DNA of 49,965 nt from Acidiferrobacteraceae bacterium (GTDB taxonomy: Bacteria; Pseudomonadota; Gammaproteobacteria; Arenicellales; UBA868), in assembly GCA_018698075.1 (NCBI GenBank), contig JABINT010000031.1, positions 1 to 49,965 on the forward strand, in the 5' to 3' direction. Positions 8,181 through 17,685 of the stretch are shown here, piece after piece. Both the position numbers and the translations under genes were made by a program. Each line of letters starts with the position of its first letter. Positions within the stretch are counted from its first letter, which is position 1. The notes below the pieces were generated by a model that saw nothing but the letters and a program-made list of their open reading frames with translations, made no database searches and was not told the origin of the DNA.

Positions 8181-8884
8181 GGAATCTGCGCCCCGGTGTA
8201 ATCAAGGAATTTGCCATTGTCATCCGGCCCAACCTTATCCAGCACCGATTTCAGGCCGGCGGCACTGACTGTTGTGTCTAGCGGCGCTTTGGGTCCACCC
8301 ATATCGGTGCGTACCCACCCCGGATGCAGGGCGACCACAGAAATACTGTTGCACGCCAGATCATGAGCGAGGCTTCGTGTGACCGCATTGAGGGCAGCTT
8401 TGCTGGAGCGATAACTGTATGCACCGCCCGACTGGTTTTCCGACAGGCTACCCATTTTGCTGGAGATCATCGCAACTGTAGCGTGGCCGGTCGCCGCGAG
8501 GTTTGGCCGCAGCGCCCGGGTGACCATAAAGGGCGCGATCGTATTAACCCGTATCTCATTAAGCCAGGTGTCACTATCCAGTGTGTCGATGCAGTCGTCG
8601 CTTGAGGTATAGAGTCCAGCGTTATTAATGAGTAAATGCAGTGGTTGTTTGTCCAGGGTTTTGGGTATCAGTGCGATTGCCTGTGGACTGGTTACGTCCA
8701 GTGTCAGCAGTTCGATCTGATCACGGTATTGCTGTTGCAATGCAAGCAGATCATCTCCCCCGGCATTGCGGGCGGTGGCGATCACCCGGCTGCCCCGAGC
8801 AAGATACTGACGGGCCAGTGCAAACCCAATGCCCCGGCTAGCACCGGTAATCAGTACATTGTGGCCCATAGTCAGGGTATCCAT
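8174..8884 (-). CDS. short-chain dehydrogenase/reductase (C-factor-like)
   Basis: 236 residues with classical SDR motifs: TGASRGIG (13-20) for NAD(P) binding, NNAG (87-90), catalytic Ser near 141, and YxxxK at 158-162, followed by HPGWVRTDMGG, which is typical of the C-factor/CsgA-like subgroup. The adenine-pocket Arg in TARNAG hints at NADP. Met6 is an alternative start giving MGHNVLITGA. The gene is followed by, and overlaps, the small thrombospondin-repeat gene. The substrate is unknown. Confidence 0.88.
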   Translation of the reverse strand: MDTLTMGHNVLITGASRGIGFALARQYLARGSRVIATARNAGGDDLLALQQQYRDQIELLTLDVTSPQAIALIPKTLDKQPLHLLINNAGLYTSSDDCIDTLDSDTWLNEIRVNTIAPFMVTRALRPNLAATGHATVAMISSKMGSLSENQSGGAYSYRSSKAALNAVTRSLAHDLACNSISVVALHPGWVRTDMGGPKAPLDTTVSAAGLKSVLDKVGPDDNGKFLDYTGAQIPW

Positions 8885-9238
8885 AACAAAAAGCGATAGA
8901 GAGACTTATAAACGTCTTTTCTGGTACTACCATACATGAGGAAATAGCGTATCTCAGTCGCACAGAACTCCCACAGTGTTCAAGATTACCCCAGGGTTCG
9001 TCAAGACATACAAATCCAACGGCAAGCGTAAGGACCCCTATGGTCCAAGGTTACACATTGTAATCCACCCCCACTGCTCGGGTGACTGTATCCATCGCTA
9101 TTTAAGCGTAGTGGAGTTTCATTCCGAAAGGCGATTGGCAAGCATCCCAATAACTTGCTCGATGCTCATCAGGTTGCTGAACTTCAAAATAGATATCGCG
9201 CATGGTTCTTGAGGCTTGATGCTGGCCCCAGCCGTCTC
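8885..9238. other. 354-base stretch with no supported gene
   Basis: The region upstream of the SDR gene. The ORF at 8976-9212 has a GTG start, no ribosome-binding site and no recognisable protein character. I see no RNA gene, repeat or convincing promoter. It may hold the promoter of the minus-strand SDR gene close to 8900-8940. Confidence 0.4.
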
Positions 9239-9517
9239 CTAAAGGGCTTGGATAGGCGTTGGAGTTGTAGTCCGGCCGGTTGGAAAGTCTGATATCTCAG
9301 GACGATTCTGGCGAGACACTGGACGAATAGAACTTGGTAACTGACCGATGCGGTACTCCAGTATCGCATCATGGAGTTCCGTTATTTCGCCCAGCCAATG
9401 TGATAACAGTTCCACCTGTCTGACACGGTGAAGTTCGTAGAAAGCGTCATCCAACCAGATATTGCCTTCATCATTTGTACTGACTAACGCTCCCATTTCT
9501 TCTGGTCTTCTCATCAT
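9239..9517 (-). CDS. possible small hypothetical protein
   Basis: A 92-residue ORF supported mainly by a strong ribosome-binding site: on the minus strand GGAGG lies four bases before the ATG. The first 60 residues (IWLDDAFYELHRVRQVELLSHWLGEITELHD) look like a real amphipathic helical protein; the last 30 are Pro/Thr/Arg-rich and less convincing. I do not recognise a family. It is flanked by non-coding DNA on both sides, so it could be a decayed gene. Confidence 0.42.
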   Translation of the reverse strand: MMRRPEEMGALVSTNDEGNIWLDDAFYELHRVRQVELLSHWLGEITELHDAILEYRIGQLPSSIRPVSRQNRPEISDFPTGRTTTPTPIQAL

Positions 9518-9892
9518 TCAGCCTCCATTCGTTGGTGTTTGGGTCTTGGAAATTCAAAACCTGCGCGCATTCTGCTGCCGTCTATGAGGTTTCGATAATC
9601 AGATCACGCCCGAGTGTTATCAAATTCCCCGCCGGCAGGTGGACAGGATATATATAACGACAATGTCCTTATGTGAAAATGTGAAAGTATTATATCACTA
9701 TATCAATGCGTGAAAGGGGCGAGGTGAGCGTCGGATGTGGATGGCGGGCAAATTCTTGAACCCTCTCAGTAGTCCACCAGTATTCCTATGACTCTGCCAG
9801 GCTCCCATGGGAATGCTGGCTGACTCCCACAGATTGTCTAAAAAGTCTTATTTGAGTGGAGAGCGTTGTGATGGATAAATCACGAGCTAAAG
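9518..9892. other. 375-base intergenic region with adjacent tandem octamers
   Basis: No gene is supported. At 9671-9686 ATGTGAAA occurs twice in perfect tandem, and at 9691-9706 TATATCAC is followed by TATATCAA. The minus strand of this AT-rich island contains TATAAT, which could serve the small ORF at 9239-9517, but the leader would be about 170 bases and no good -35 was found. Confidence 0.4.
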
Positions 9893-11260
9893 TTATTGTT
9901 GCGTGGCGGGGGGAATCTTGGGCGGCGCAAATGCACTGACCATTTCGTCACGTGCAAGTGTCGCTTCGTCAGGTGTGCCGACGTCTACGTCATCGCGACA
10001 CAGCATTTGACCGCTGGCCACGTTGCGAACCAGGCGCATCCCGGCAGATAGGCCCAGTGGGACCGTCCGGGCAGACAGTGATTTTTCCGAGGGCATCTGT
10101 CGGCCAAAGACGCAGTGCCCGCCCTCGCCATCCAGTAACTCTCCGATCTTCAAATCCCGTTTAGCAATGGCGACCACATCTGACGAAAAACACATGGGTT
10201 GACCGGTCGGTTCACCTCGCAAGGCGACTGAGGCGATCGAGACGCCAAGTTCCAATCCAATCATGTGTGTTGGCCGGTACAGTGCTCCGTATTGCCCGGT
10301 CTTATCGGGCAGCATATGGTATTCACGCAGGCACTGGCGGGCATAGTCACTGCCTGCCTGTATTACGACAAAAGTACCCATGGCGAGGTGGTGGGCAACA
10401 GTCTCGCCGGCGCGCGTCAGCGACGATACCACTTCGGTTGTGCCAGAGCGCGTCAGCACACCGCCATCACTGCTGGGCTTGCAGATGTCGGCAAGTTCAA
10501 ACCTCGACGCGCTGGGAAACTGCAGACCTGCGTCCTGGGGTATCAGGCCGGTTGCGTTACACACAGCAGTCATTTCAATAGCCGATTTGCTGCCATCGAG
10601 AAAAGAGTTAAACATCTGCAGGTTGATACTTTCTGGATCATCGATGTCCAGATATTGCTGGAGCACAGCCCAGACCGTGTCAGGGGTGAGCGAATGATAA
10701 TCTGGCAGGTAGCGAGTACCCTTGCCCGCAGCGGTGACTTCAAAGCCACAGCTACGCGCCCAGTCGACATGCTCGCAGATCAACGCCGGTTGATCACCCC
10801 AGGCCAGGCTATAGACTACGCCGGCACGGGCAGCCTCGCGTGCCAGTAACGGCCCGGCCAGAACATCGGCTTCGACATTGACCATCACAATATGGTGGCC
10901 AGCAGCGATCGCCTGGCGACAGTGGCTGATACCCGCCCGAGGCATGCCGGTTGCCTCGATGACCACGTCGATTGCCCCGGAACTGATCAGGGCTGATGCG
11001 TTTTCGCTCAGGACAGTTCGGCCGCTGCCCAGGGCATCATCAAGGGTGGCGGCGCTGAACTGTTCAGGGGGCCATCCGGCAGCGGCGAGATTAATCTTGG
11101 CCCGGCTGATATTAAGGTCGGCGATCCCTGCGACGTGAATGCCGGGGGTTCGCCGGGCTTGGGCCAGGTACATGGTGGCGAATTTGCCGCAGCCGATTAT
11201 CACGACTCGAACCGGCTTATTGTCGGCTGCACGCTGGTTGAGCATTCGGGATAAGTTCAT
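9893..11260 (-). CDS. COG4091-type NAD(P)-dependent oxidoreductase with SAF domain
   Basis: 455 residues. An N-terminal Rossmann domain (VVIIGCGKFATMYLA, about 18-32) with a conserved VIEATGMP segment is followed by a catalytic region and a C-terminal SAF-like domain (about 365-435, AIAKRDLKIGELLDGEGG ... GMRLVRNV). This is the predicted homoserine dehydrogenase-like family COG4091. Characterised relatives act on branched or short sugar acids, for example in apiose/apionate catabolism, but no other sugar-acid gene is nearby, so the substrate is open. It lies 32 bases after djlA on the same strand and may be co-transcribed with gor and djlA. Confidence 0.72.
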   Translation of the reverse strand: MNLSRMLNQRAADNKPVRVVIIGCGKFATMYLAQARRTPGIHVAGIADLNISRAKINLAAAGWPPEQFSAATLDDALGSGRTVLSENASALISSGAIDVVIEATGMPRAGISHCRQAIAAGHHIVMVNVEADVLAGPLLAREAARAGVVYSLAWGDQPALICEHVDWARSCGFEVTAAGKGTRYLPDYHSLTPDTVWAVLQQYLDIDDPESINLQMFNSFLDGSKSAIEMTAVCNATGLIPQDAGLQFPSASRFELADICKPSSDGGVLTRSGTTEVVSSLTRAGETVAHHLAMGTFVVIQAGSDYARQCLREYHMLPDKTGQYGALYRPTHMIGLELGVSIASVALRGEPTGQPMCFSSDVVAIAKRDLKIGELLDGEGGHCVFGRQMPSEKSLSARTVPLGLSAGMRLVRNVASGQMLCRDDVDVGTPDEATLARDEMVSAFAPPKIPPATQQ

Positions 11261-11292
11261 CAGATCAGCCTTAATCTACGGTACGGGTCCAA

Positions 11293-12075
11293 TCAGTTTT
11301 GAGCGGCGCGGTGATCGCGGACACGCTCCCAGGCGCTTCGGATTTCCTGGGTCTTTTCATTGGCAAGTTGGATCATCTCCTCAGGCATACCTTTGGCGAC
11401 GAGTTTATCGGGATGGTGCTGGTTGGTCAGTCGGCGATAGGCTTTTTTGACCTCGCCGTCAGGTGCGTCGGCCGAGATGCCCAGCACTCGGTAAGCGTCT
11501 TCGAGTGGCTGCATCCGCTGACCTGATTGCCCTTGGCCCGTCGCTCCGGAGACCAGATTTACTAACTGTTCAATCTCGGCAGCGCTGAAACCGAGGACTT
11601 CACCTACATGGGCGAGGATGCGGTTTTCGGCCGGATCTATGCGGCCATCGGCCCAGGCAGCCTGCACCTGTATTTCCAGGAACATGCGCAGCAGGGTGGT
11701 GCGTCGGTGGCATTCGCTGCGAAACTGGTGCAGTACCGCATCGAGGGGAAAGTCGGGTTCCTTGCCTTTTTCGAATAGATCGATCGCCGCTTCACGCTGG
11801 GCTTTGTTCAGCCGCATCTGGTGCATCAGGCTGCGGGCCGCCTGAATCTCGTGCTCCGATACCTGCCCATCAGCTTTGGCCAGGTGTCCCATGACAGAGA
11901 AAGTTGCGGTGAAAAACGCAGCCTGGGTACGTTCCTGCCCGCCGGCATCAAAGCCACCTGCGCGGCCCCTGCCACTGTCAAATTGATGGCCGATACTGCT
12001 GCCGAGCAGTGCACCCAGCGGCCCACCCATCATGAAGCCTAGCGTACCGCCGATCAGTTTGCCCCACCACGCCAT
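11293..12075 (-). CDS. djlA: membrane-anchored DnaJ co-chaperone DjlA
   Basis: 260 residues with the complete DjlA layout: an N-terminal membrane segment (MAWWGKLIGGTLGFMMGGPLGALLGSSIGH), a central TerB-like helical domain (about 55-165), and a C-terminal J domain with HHPDKLVAKG holding the HPD motif that stimulates DnaK. Length is close to E. coli DjlA. The linker between TerB and J domains is Gln/Gly-rich as expected. It sits 105 bases downstream of gor and upstream of the SAF-domain gene. Confidence 0.95.
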   Translation of the reverse strand: MAWWGKLIGGTLGFMMGGPLGALLGSSIGHQFDSGRGRAGGFDAGGQERTQAAFFTATFSVMGHLAKADGQVSEHEIQAARSLMHQMRLNKAQREAAIDLFEKGKEPDFPLDAVLHQFRSECHRRTTLLRMFLEIQVQAAWADGRIDPAENRILAHVGEVLGFSAAEIEQLVNLVSGATGQGQSGQRMQPLEDAYRVLGISADAPDGEVKKAYRRLTNQHHPDKLVAKGMPEEMIQLANEKTQEIRSAWERVRDHRAAQN

Positions 12076-12180
12076 ATTGTGTACTCCTGAAAACCTTTAG
12101 TCGCAGATTGTAAAGGAGCCTGCGTTGTTGGTGCTTAGATCATGTTTTGCAGTGCTATTTTGGCAAGGTGGCGAGCGACT

Positions 12181-13533
12181 TCACCGCAGGGTGACCAACT
12201 CCTCAGCTGCAGTGGGATGGATTGCCACGGTGTTGTCCAGATCTGCTTTGGTCGCACCCATTTTTACCGCTACGGCGAAACCCTGAATCATCTCGTCGGC
12301 GGCTCGGCCAACGACGTGACAGCCGACCACTGTCTCTTGCGCACCGGTGACTACCAGTTTGACCACGGTCGGTACGCGATGGTGCGTCACAGAGTAAAAA
12401 AGGTCGGTAAAGCGGTTCTGGTAAATCTTGACGTTGTCATGGCCGTAAGTTTGTCGTGCCTCGTCTTCTGTCAGGCCAACGGTGCCGATCGGGGGGTGGG
12501 AAAACACCACACTTGGGATATTCAAGTAATCCAGTCGCGCCTCATCCTGGCCGCCAAAAAGCCGATCCGACAAGCGCCTTGCGGCAGCAATGGCCACCGG
12601 GGTCAGGGCCTGGCGCCCGGTGACATCACCAACAGCGTAAATCCCTGGCACAGTCGTGTTCTGCCATTCATCCGTGCCTAGGTAGCCCGCGTTGTCGGGT
12701 TTTATTCCAGTCGATGCCAGGCCCAGGGTGTCAGTGGCCGGATCGCGGCCGATGGCGTAGATAACACAGTCGAACCCGCTTATCTGCTCACCGTCCTGGC
12801 GCTGTACCGCCAGCAGCCCATTTTCTTCGCGAACAATACCGATTATCTGTACGCCGGTCAGAATGTTGATTCCAGCGGATATCATTTCGTCCATAACGCT
12901 CTCGCGCAGGGTGATATCGAACCCACGCAGCAGGATGTCTTTGCGCAGCGCCATGGTGACATCGGACCCAAGCGCATTAAGCGCCCCGGCGAGTTCAGTC
13001 GCGATATACCCGGCACCGATAATCAGTGGACGCTGCGGCTGGGTGTCAAGATCAAAGAAGCCATCGCTGGTAATGGCGAGGTCCGCTCCGGGTACCTTGG
13101 GTATCATCGGCCGTCCGCCAGTCGCAATCAGGATGTGGTCAGCGCTAAGGTACTGGTCACCCACGCGAACGGTTGAGGTGGAGTCAAACTGAGCCCAACC
13201 GGTATACAGTGATACCTTTGAGGATTCCAGATTACGCTGGTAGATGCCGTTCAGTCTTAAGATATACGCATCGCGCGCATCTTTGAACGATGCCCAGTCG
13301 AATGTGGTATCCGGCAGGGCAAAGCCGTAGTCATCAGCGATAGCCAGAGTGTCGGCAAAGTGCGCCGCATTCCACATCATCTTCTTGGGCACGCAGCCTA
13401 CATTGACGCAGGTCCCGCCAAGTCGATCGCCCTCTACGATCGCCGTGCGGGCACCGTACTCGGCCGCGCGTCGCGCGCCCGCCATACCGCCGCTACCGCC
13501 ACCGATTACCAGGAAATCAAAATGTTCAGTCAT
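12181..13533 (-). CDS. gor: glutathione-disulfide reductase
   Basis: 450 residues, full length. The redox-active disulfide is in [13 protein letters not shown] (C42, C47); the FAD site is [10 protein letters not shown] near the N-terminus; the NAD(P)H-binding region has [11 protein letters not shown]; and the C-terminal active-site loop [12 protein letters not shown] matches E. coli Gor. It reduces GSSG with NADPH in the cytoplasm. The start is the only sensible ATG. Divergent from prlC with a short (73-base) gap that must contain both promoters. Confidence 0.95.
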   Translation of the reverse strand: MTEHFDFLVIGGGSGGMAGARRAAEYGARTAIVEGDRLGGTCVNVGCVPKKMMWNAAHFADTLAIADDYGFALPDTTFDWASFKDARDAYILRLNGIYQRNLESSKVSLYTGWAQFDSTSTVRVGDQYLSADHILIATGGRPMIPKVPGADLAITSDGFFDLDTQPQRPLIIGAGYIATELAGALNALGSDVTMALRKDILLRGFDITLRESVMDEMISAGINILTGVQIIGIVREENGLLAVQRQDGEQISGFDCVIYAIGRDPATDTLGLASTGIKPDNAGYLGTDEWQNTTVPGIYAVGDVTGRQALTPVAIAAARRLSDRLFGGQDEARLDYLNIPSVVFSHPPIGTVGLTEDEARQTYGHDNVKIYQNRFTDLFYSVTHHRVPTVVKLVVTGAQETVVGCHVVGRAADEMIQGFAVAVKMGATKADLDNTVAIHPTAAEELVTLR

Positions 13534-13651
13534 ATTGGAAAGATCTGGGAAAGGAGTGCTTTAATCCGCGCCGACCGTTAGCAATGATAAAGTAATCGAA
13601 GTAACTTTGGCAGTGACGCGGATGTCCATGTGGACGGGCGGGGCGCCTGCC

Positions 13652-15739
13652 ATGACCGATAGCGATCAATTTATGAGTAACCAAGATAGTCACTTGACTG
13701 ACAATCCCCTGCTGGATCTGAGCGGTTTACCGCGTTTTCGCCAGATCGAGCCGTCGCTGGTAGAGCCGGCACTCGATGCTGTGCTGCACCAGCACCGCTT
13801 GCAGATACAGGCGCTTGAATCACAAGCCGATGATGCGGGCTGGGAGTCTTTTGCTGAACCATTACAGGACATGGAAGAGCAACTGGAGAGAGTCTGGTCA
13901 CCGGTGTCACATCTTAATGCCGTGCGCGACAGCCAGGAGTTGCGCACGGCAGTTGACGCTTGTTTGCCTAAAATCAGCGCCTTCCAGAGCGAGGTCGGGC
14001 AGAACCGTGCTCTTTATCGCGGTTACCACCGTATAGCCGACAGCCGTGGATTTGCCGGGCTCTCTGGCGCACGGCGCAAGGTGGTGCAAAATGCGCTGCG
14101 CGATTTTCGACTCGCCGGTGCAGAGCTCAAGGGATCGTCCCGGGAGCGTTTTCGTGAAATCGTGACCGAACTGGCAAGCCTCGCCAACCGTTTCGAGCAG
14201 AACCTTCTGGACGCTACCGATCATTGGGTTCTTGACCTCGATGAGACGGCAGATCTTGCCGGGTTGCCGGACAGCGTGGTCGAGTTGGCCCGTGAGGCGG
14301 CCAGCGCTGCAGGTTGTCCGGGTTGGCGGTTCTCGCTGCAGGCACCGTTCTATCTGCCATTCATGATGTTCAGTGAGCACCGCAGGTTGAGGCGGCAGAT
14401 GTACGAGGCTTATGTCACCCGGGCAAGCGAGGTCGGCCCTGACGCCAAGCGTTTCGACAGTGGTGATCTGATGGTAGAGATTCTCACCCGGCGTGGCGAG
14501 ATGGCCCGGCTGCTGGGTTTTGCCAGTTACGCCGAGTATGCACTGCAAGATCGCATGGCTGGATCGCCACAGGAGGTCAGTGACTTTCTTGAGCGGTTGA
14601 CCGCTTGCACCCGTCCCGCGGCGCAGGTTGAGTTTGACGAGCTACGTGAGTTCGCAAGCTCGACACATAGCCACGACGATTTACAGGCCTGGGATATTCC
14701 TTATTACTCGGAGAAACTCAAACAGTCGCGATTTGCTTTTTCCGATGAGCAGGTTCGGCCCTACTTTCCGTTGCCGCGGGTGCTCGAGGGGCTCTTTGCC
14801 GTGACCGAAAAACTTTTTGGCATACGTGCTGTTAAGGCGGAATGTGAACACACCTGGCACGAAGACGTGCTGTTTTTTGAACTGCGAGATCACACTGGCG
14901 TAGTGCGCGGATGTTTTTTTCTCGATCTGTATGCGCGCGCTCACAAGCGCGGCGGCGCCTGGATGGCCGACTGTATTGGTCGGCGGCGTTTGGCCGATGG
15001 CGCCCTCCAGTTACCGGCGGCTTTTCTGACCTGTAATTTCATGCCACCCGTAGGCGACAAGCCGTCGTTGTTGACCCACGATGATGTAGTTACGCTGTTT
15101 CACGAGTTTGGCCACGGCCTGCATCACCTGCTGACGCAGGTCGACGAGCCCGCTGTCGCGGGTATCAGCGGCGTTCCCTGGGATGCGGTGGAGTTGCCGA
15201 GTCAATTTCTGGAGAACTGGTGCTGGGCACCTGAGGCATTAGTAGCGATCTCCGGCCACTACCAGACCGGCGAGGCGCTGCCGGATGATTTACTCGATAA
15301 GCTGCGCGGTGCTCGCAATTTCCAGTGTGCATTGCAGATGTTGCGCCAGCTGGAATTCTCGATTTTTGACATGGCTGTGCATGGCGCCGAGTCATTGTCG
15401 ACAGCGCAGGCCATTCAACAAACGCTGGATACAGTGCGCGAAAAAATAGCGGTTGTTCACACGCCCGCGTGGAATCGCTTCCAAAACAGCTTCTCGCATA
15501 TCTTCGCTGGGGGTTATGCGGCGGGATACTACAGTTACAAGTGGGCCGAGGTGCTGTCAGCAGATGCCTTCAGTCGTTTCGAGGAAGATGGAATTTTTGA
15601 TCCCAGGTGCGGCCGTGATTTTTTGCAATTGATACTTGAGAGCGGCGGTGTCAATGATCCGTTGGATAATTTCATCGCGTTTCGCGGTCGCGAGCCCTCG
15701 GTTGAGGCTTTACTGCGCCACAACGGTCTGGAAAAATGA
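13652..15739 (+). CDS. prlC: oligopeptidase A (M3 metallopeptidase)
   Basis: The zinc signature HEFGHGLHHLL (about residue 480) and overall length identify oligopeptidase A, a cytoplasmic thimet-type peptidase that degrades short peptides including cleaved signal peptides. The ORF track begins at a TTG (13607), but family alignment from memory starts near TDNPLLDLSGLPRF. ATG 13652 (MTDSDQF) has a G-rich stretch upstream and ATG 13673 (MSNQDSH) has none; I chose 13652, and either gives about 690-695 residues. The stop overlaps the start of the next gene (ATGA). Confidence 0.94.
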   Translation: MTDSDQFMSNQDSHLTDNPLLDLSGLPRFRQIEPSLVEPALDAVLHQHRLQIQALESQADDAGWESFAEPLQDMEEQLERVWSPVSHLNAVRDSQELRTAVDACLPKISAFQSEVGQNRALYRGYHRIADSRGFAGLSGARRKVVQNALRDFRLAGAELKGSSRERFREIVTELASLANRFEQNLLDATDHWVLDLDETADLAGLPDSVVELAREAASAAGCPGWRFSLQAPFYLPFMMFSEHRRLRRQMYEAYVTRASEVGPDAKRFDSGDLMVEILTRRGEMARLLGFASYAEYALQDRMAGSPQEVSDFLERLTACTRPAAQVEFDELREFASSTHSHDDLQAWDIPYYSEKLKQSRFAFSDEQVRPYFPLPRVLEGLFAVTEKLFGIRAVKAECEHTWHEDVLFFELRDHTGVVRGCFFLDLYARAHKRGGAWMADCIGRRRLADGALQLPAAFLTCNFMPPVGDKPSLLTHDDVVTLFHEFGHGLHHLLTQVDEPAVAGISGVPWDAVELPSQFLENWCWAPEALVAISGHYQTGEALPDDLLDKLRGARNFQCALQMLRQLEFSIFDMAVHGAESLSTAQAIQQTLDTVREKIAVVHTPAWNRFQNSFSHIFAGGYAAGYYSYKWAEVLSADAFSRFEEDGIFDPRCGRDFLQLILESGGVNDPLDNFIAFRGREPSVEALLRHNGLEK

Positions 15740-17565
15740 GAACGCTGGGCGCTCTTTGCTTGTGGCTGGCCCTGGTGAGCCCGGCACAGGCGCTGACCAA
15801 CCAGCTTGGTTCGCACCCTTCGCCTTATCTTGCGTTGCACGGCGATGATCCTGTGGCGTGGCAGGTCTGGAGTGAGTCGGTATTTGAAAAAGCCCGCCAA
15901 GAAAACAAATTGGTTTATGTTTCGGTGGGTTACTTCTCATGCCACTGGTGTCACGTGATGCAGCGCGAGAGTTATCGCAACCCGCAAATCGCACGGATGC
16001 TGAACCGGGATTTTGTGCCGGTCAAAGTCGATCGCGAGTTACAACCCGCTTTGGACGAGACGCTTATGGATTTTGTCCAGAAAACCCAGGGCCGTGGCGG
16101 TTGGCCATTGAATGTTTTTTTGACCCCCGAGGGTTATCCACTCTATGCGGTTCTGTACCTGCCGCCAGATTCGTTCGCCAAGGTGATTCGGCAACTGGAT
16201 GCAATCTGGCGCGAAGACTCCGAGCACCTCACCGCAATGGCCCGACCCGTTGGCACCGACGATTTTCCGGATAGTGCTGGCCAGGTTGATCCGGCCCAAG
16301 TAGCTTCTTTGGGTAAACGTTTTGAAAAGATGGCACTGGCCTTCGCCGATACTTTTGAAGGGGGTTTTGGTGATCAGTCACGCTTTCCACACGTGCCACA
16401 GCTGGAATATCTGCTGGACCGCTATCAGCACCGGGCCAGTGCGCCGGTGCGTGAGGTACTGAAAAGCTCGCTCGATGCGATGGCCTGGCGCGGCCTGCGC
16501 GACCATGTTGATGGAGGGTTCTTTCGTTATACCGTAGATCCCGGGTGGAGCCAGCCGCACTTCGAGAAAATGCTTTATGGCAATGCGCAGCTTGCTTCGC
16601 TGTACCTGAGAGCCGGGCAGGTATTGCAGCGTGAGGATTACATTGAGGTCGGGCTCTCTACCCTGGACTTCATGGCGGATCATATGCTGAGCGATGGCGG
16701 GGCCATGGTCGCTTCACTTTCGGCGATTGATGCCCAGGGCCGTGAAGGGGCGTATTACCTGTTCGACCTTGAGACTTTGCAGCGGACACTACATAAAGAC
16801 GAGCTTGAAGTTCTGCGCGCAACATGGTCGCTCGATGGCCCGGCGCCTTTCGAGGAGGGGCATCTTCTGGTAAGTCAGTTGCCCCTGAACGAGGTAGCAA
16901 ATACCCTCGGGCGACCACTGGCCGATGTGCACACGATGCTGGCCAGTGCGATGGCAAAATTGCGCACCCTGCGCCGTACCCGGGGCCTTCCGGTTGACGA
17001 CAAGCAGCTGGCGGGGTGGAACGCACTTGCTCTGCAGGCTTTTGTTGCGGCATCAGTCCAGACTGGCGCTGCGCGATACGCAGATATCGCCAGGGGGATC
17101 AAAGCTTACCTGGAGCAGACGCTGTGGCGCGATGGCACGCTCTACCGCGCTATAGTCAATGACGAGCCACTGGGAGTGGTCGCGCTCGCAGATTACGCTT
17201 ACCTGGCCCGCGCTTTGCTGGATTTTGCCCGCTGGTCGCAAGATTCAGCCGATTTCAGGCTCGCGACCGAGGTGGCCAAGGCAGGCTGGCGTGATTTTAG
17301 GGTAGCTAACGGCTGGCGCCGCGAGCCAGGTAGAGCGTTGGCTGAATCGGGACTGCACGAGATATTTTCCGATGATTCTTTGCCAGCGCCTGATGCGGTA
17401 CTGGCGAAAGTCAGCCTGCAACTGGCACGCGCCGGGGCAGATCCTACGCTTTCCCGTTGGGCCCGAGCGATGCTTGACCGCGCCTATGATACCGTGGCGC
17501 AGAACCCTTTTTCCCACGGCTCCCGCCTGGCCGCACTGGCGCTAGCCGTAAGTGACGGGGGGTAA
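15736..17565 (+). CDS. exported DUF255 thioredoxin-fold protein (YyaL/SPATA20 type)
   Basis: 609 residues. An N-terminal signal peptide (LGALCLWLALVSPAQA) is followed by NQLGSHPSPYL and the DUF255 thioredoxin-like domain with CHWCHVM as the CxxC site and GGWPLNVFLTP. The rest is an alpha/alpha-toroid region resembling glycan-processing folds (about 200-600). Most homologues lack a signal peptide, so export is noteworthy. The gene overlaps prlC by four bases (ATGA). The family's biochemical activity is not established; a periplasmic redox role is plausible given the CxxC motif. Confidence 0.85.
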   Translation: MRTLGALCLWLALVSPAQALTNQLGSHPSPYLALHGDDPVAWQVWSESVFEKARQENKLVYVSVGYFSCHWCHVMQRESYRNPQIARMLNRDFVPVKVDRELQPALDETLMDFVQKTQGRGGWPLNVFLTPEGYPLYAVLYLPPDSFAKVIRQLDAIWREDSEHLTAMARPVGTDDFPDSAGQVDPAQVASLGKRFEKMALAFADTFEGGFGDQSRFPHVPQLEYLLDRYQHRASAPVREVLKSSLDAMAWRGLRDHVDGGFFRYTVDPGWSQPHFEKMLYGNAQLASLYLRAGQVLQREDYIEVGLSTLDFMADHMLSDGGAMVASLSAIDAQGREGAYYLFDLETLQRTLHKDELEVLRATWSLDGPAPFEEGHLLVSQLPLNEVANTLGRPLADVHTMLASAMAKLRTLRRTRGLPVDDKQLAGWNALALQAFVAASVQTGAARYADIARGIKAYLEQTLWRDGTLYRAIVNDEPLGVVALADYAYLARALLDFARWSQDSADFRLATEVAKAGWRDFRVANGWRREPGRALAESGLHEIFSDDSLPAPDAVLAKVSLQLARAGADPTLSRWARAMLDRAYDTVAQNPFSHGSRLAALALAVSDGG

Positions 17566-17570
17566 CCCAA

Positions 17571-17629
17571 AGAGGCGATTCCAGGTGTCGGGTAAACAAG
17601 CTGATTTGCTATAATCGCGCCTCTTTTTT
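17571..17629 (+). terminator. possible long-loop terminator embracing the pet promoter
   Basis: AGAGGCG (17571-17577) can pair with CGCCTCT (17618-17624), followed by a run of T. The roughly 40-base loop contains the petA promoter -10. It could terminate the prlC-DUF255 transcript while leaving the pet promoter usable on its own. The long loop makes this uncertain. Confidence 0.35.
17607..17615 (+). promoter_or_regulatory. extended -10 promoter of petABC
   Basis: TGCTATAAT is a perfect extended -10 element; no good -35 is present, as expected for such promoters. The predicted start of transcription is near 17622, leaving a leader of about 64 bases before petA. Confidence 0.7.
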
Positions 17630-17633
17630 AGTT

Positions 17634-17663
17634 GGCGCCTGAGATGCTTGCAGGGCGCCTTTT
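17634..17663 (+). promoter_or_regulatory. hairpin with T run in the petA leader
   Basis: GGCGCCTG (17634-17641) can pair with CAGGGCGCC (17651-17659) with one bulged G, then TTTT follows. It lies inside the predicted petA leader and could act as an attenuator or RNA-stability element. Confidence 0.4.
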
Positions 17664-17685
17664 GTGATTAACACAAGAGAGCTTC

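Noticed and set aside
8976-9212. 78-residue plus-strand ORF with GTG start
   Set aside because: No ribosome-binding site, no protein-like pattern, and no support from context.
13607-13651. Longer N-terminus of prlC from TTG 13607
   Set aside because: Extra residues do not resemble the family and overlap the short gor-prlC promoter gap.
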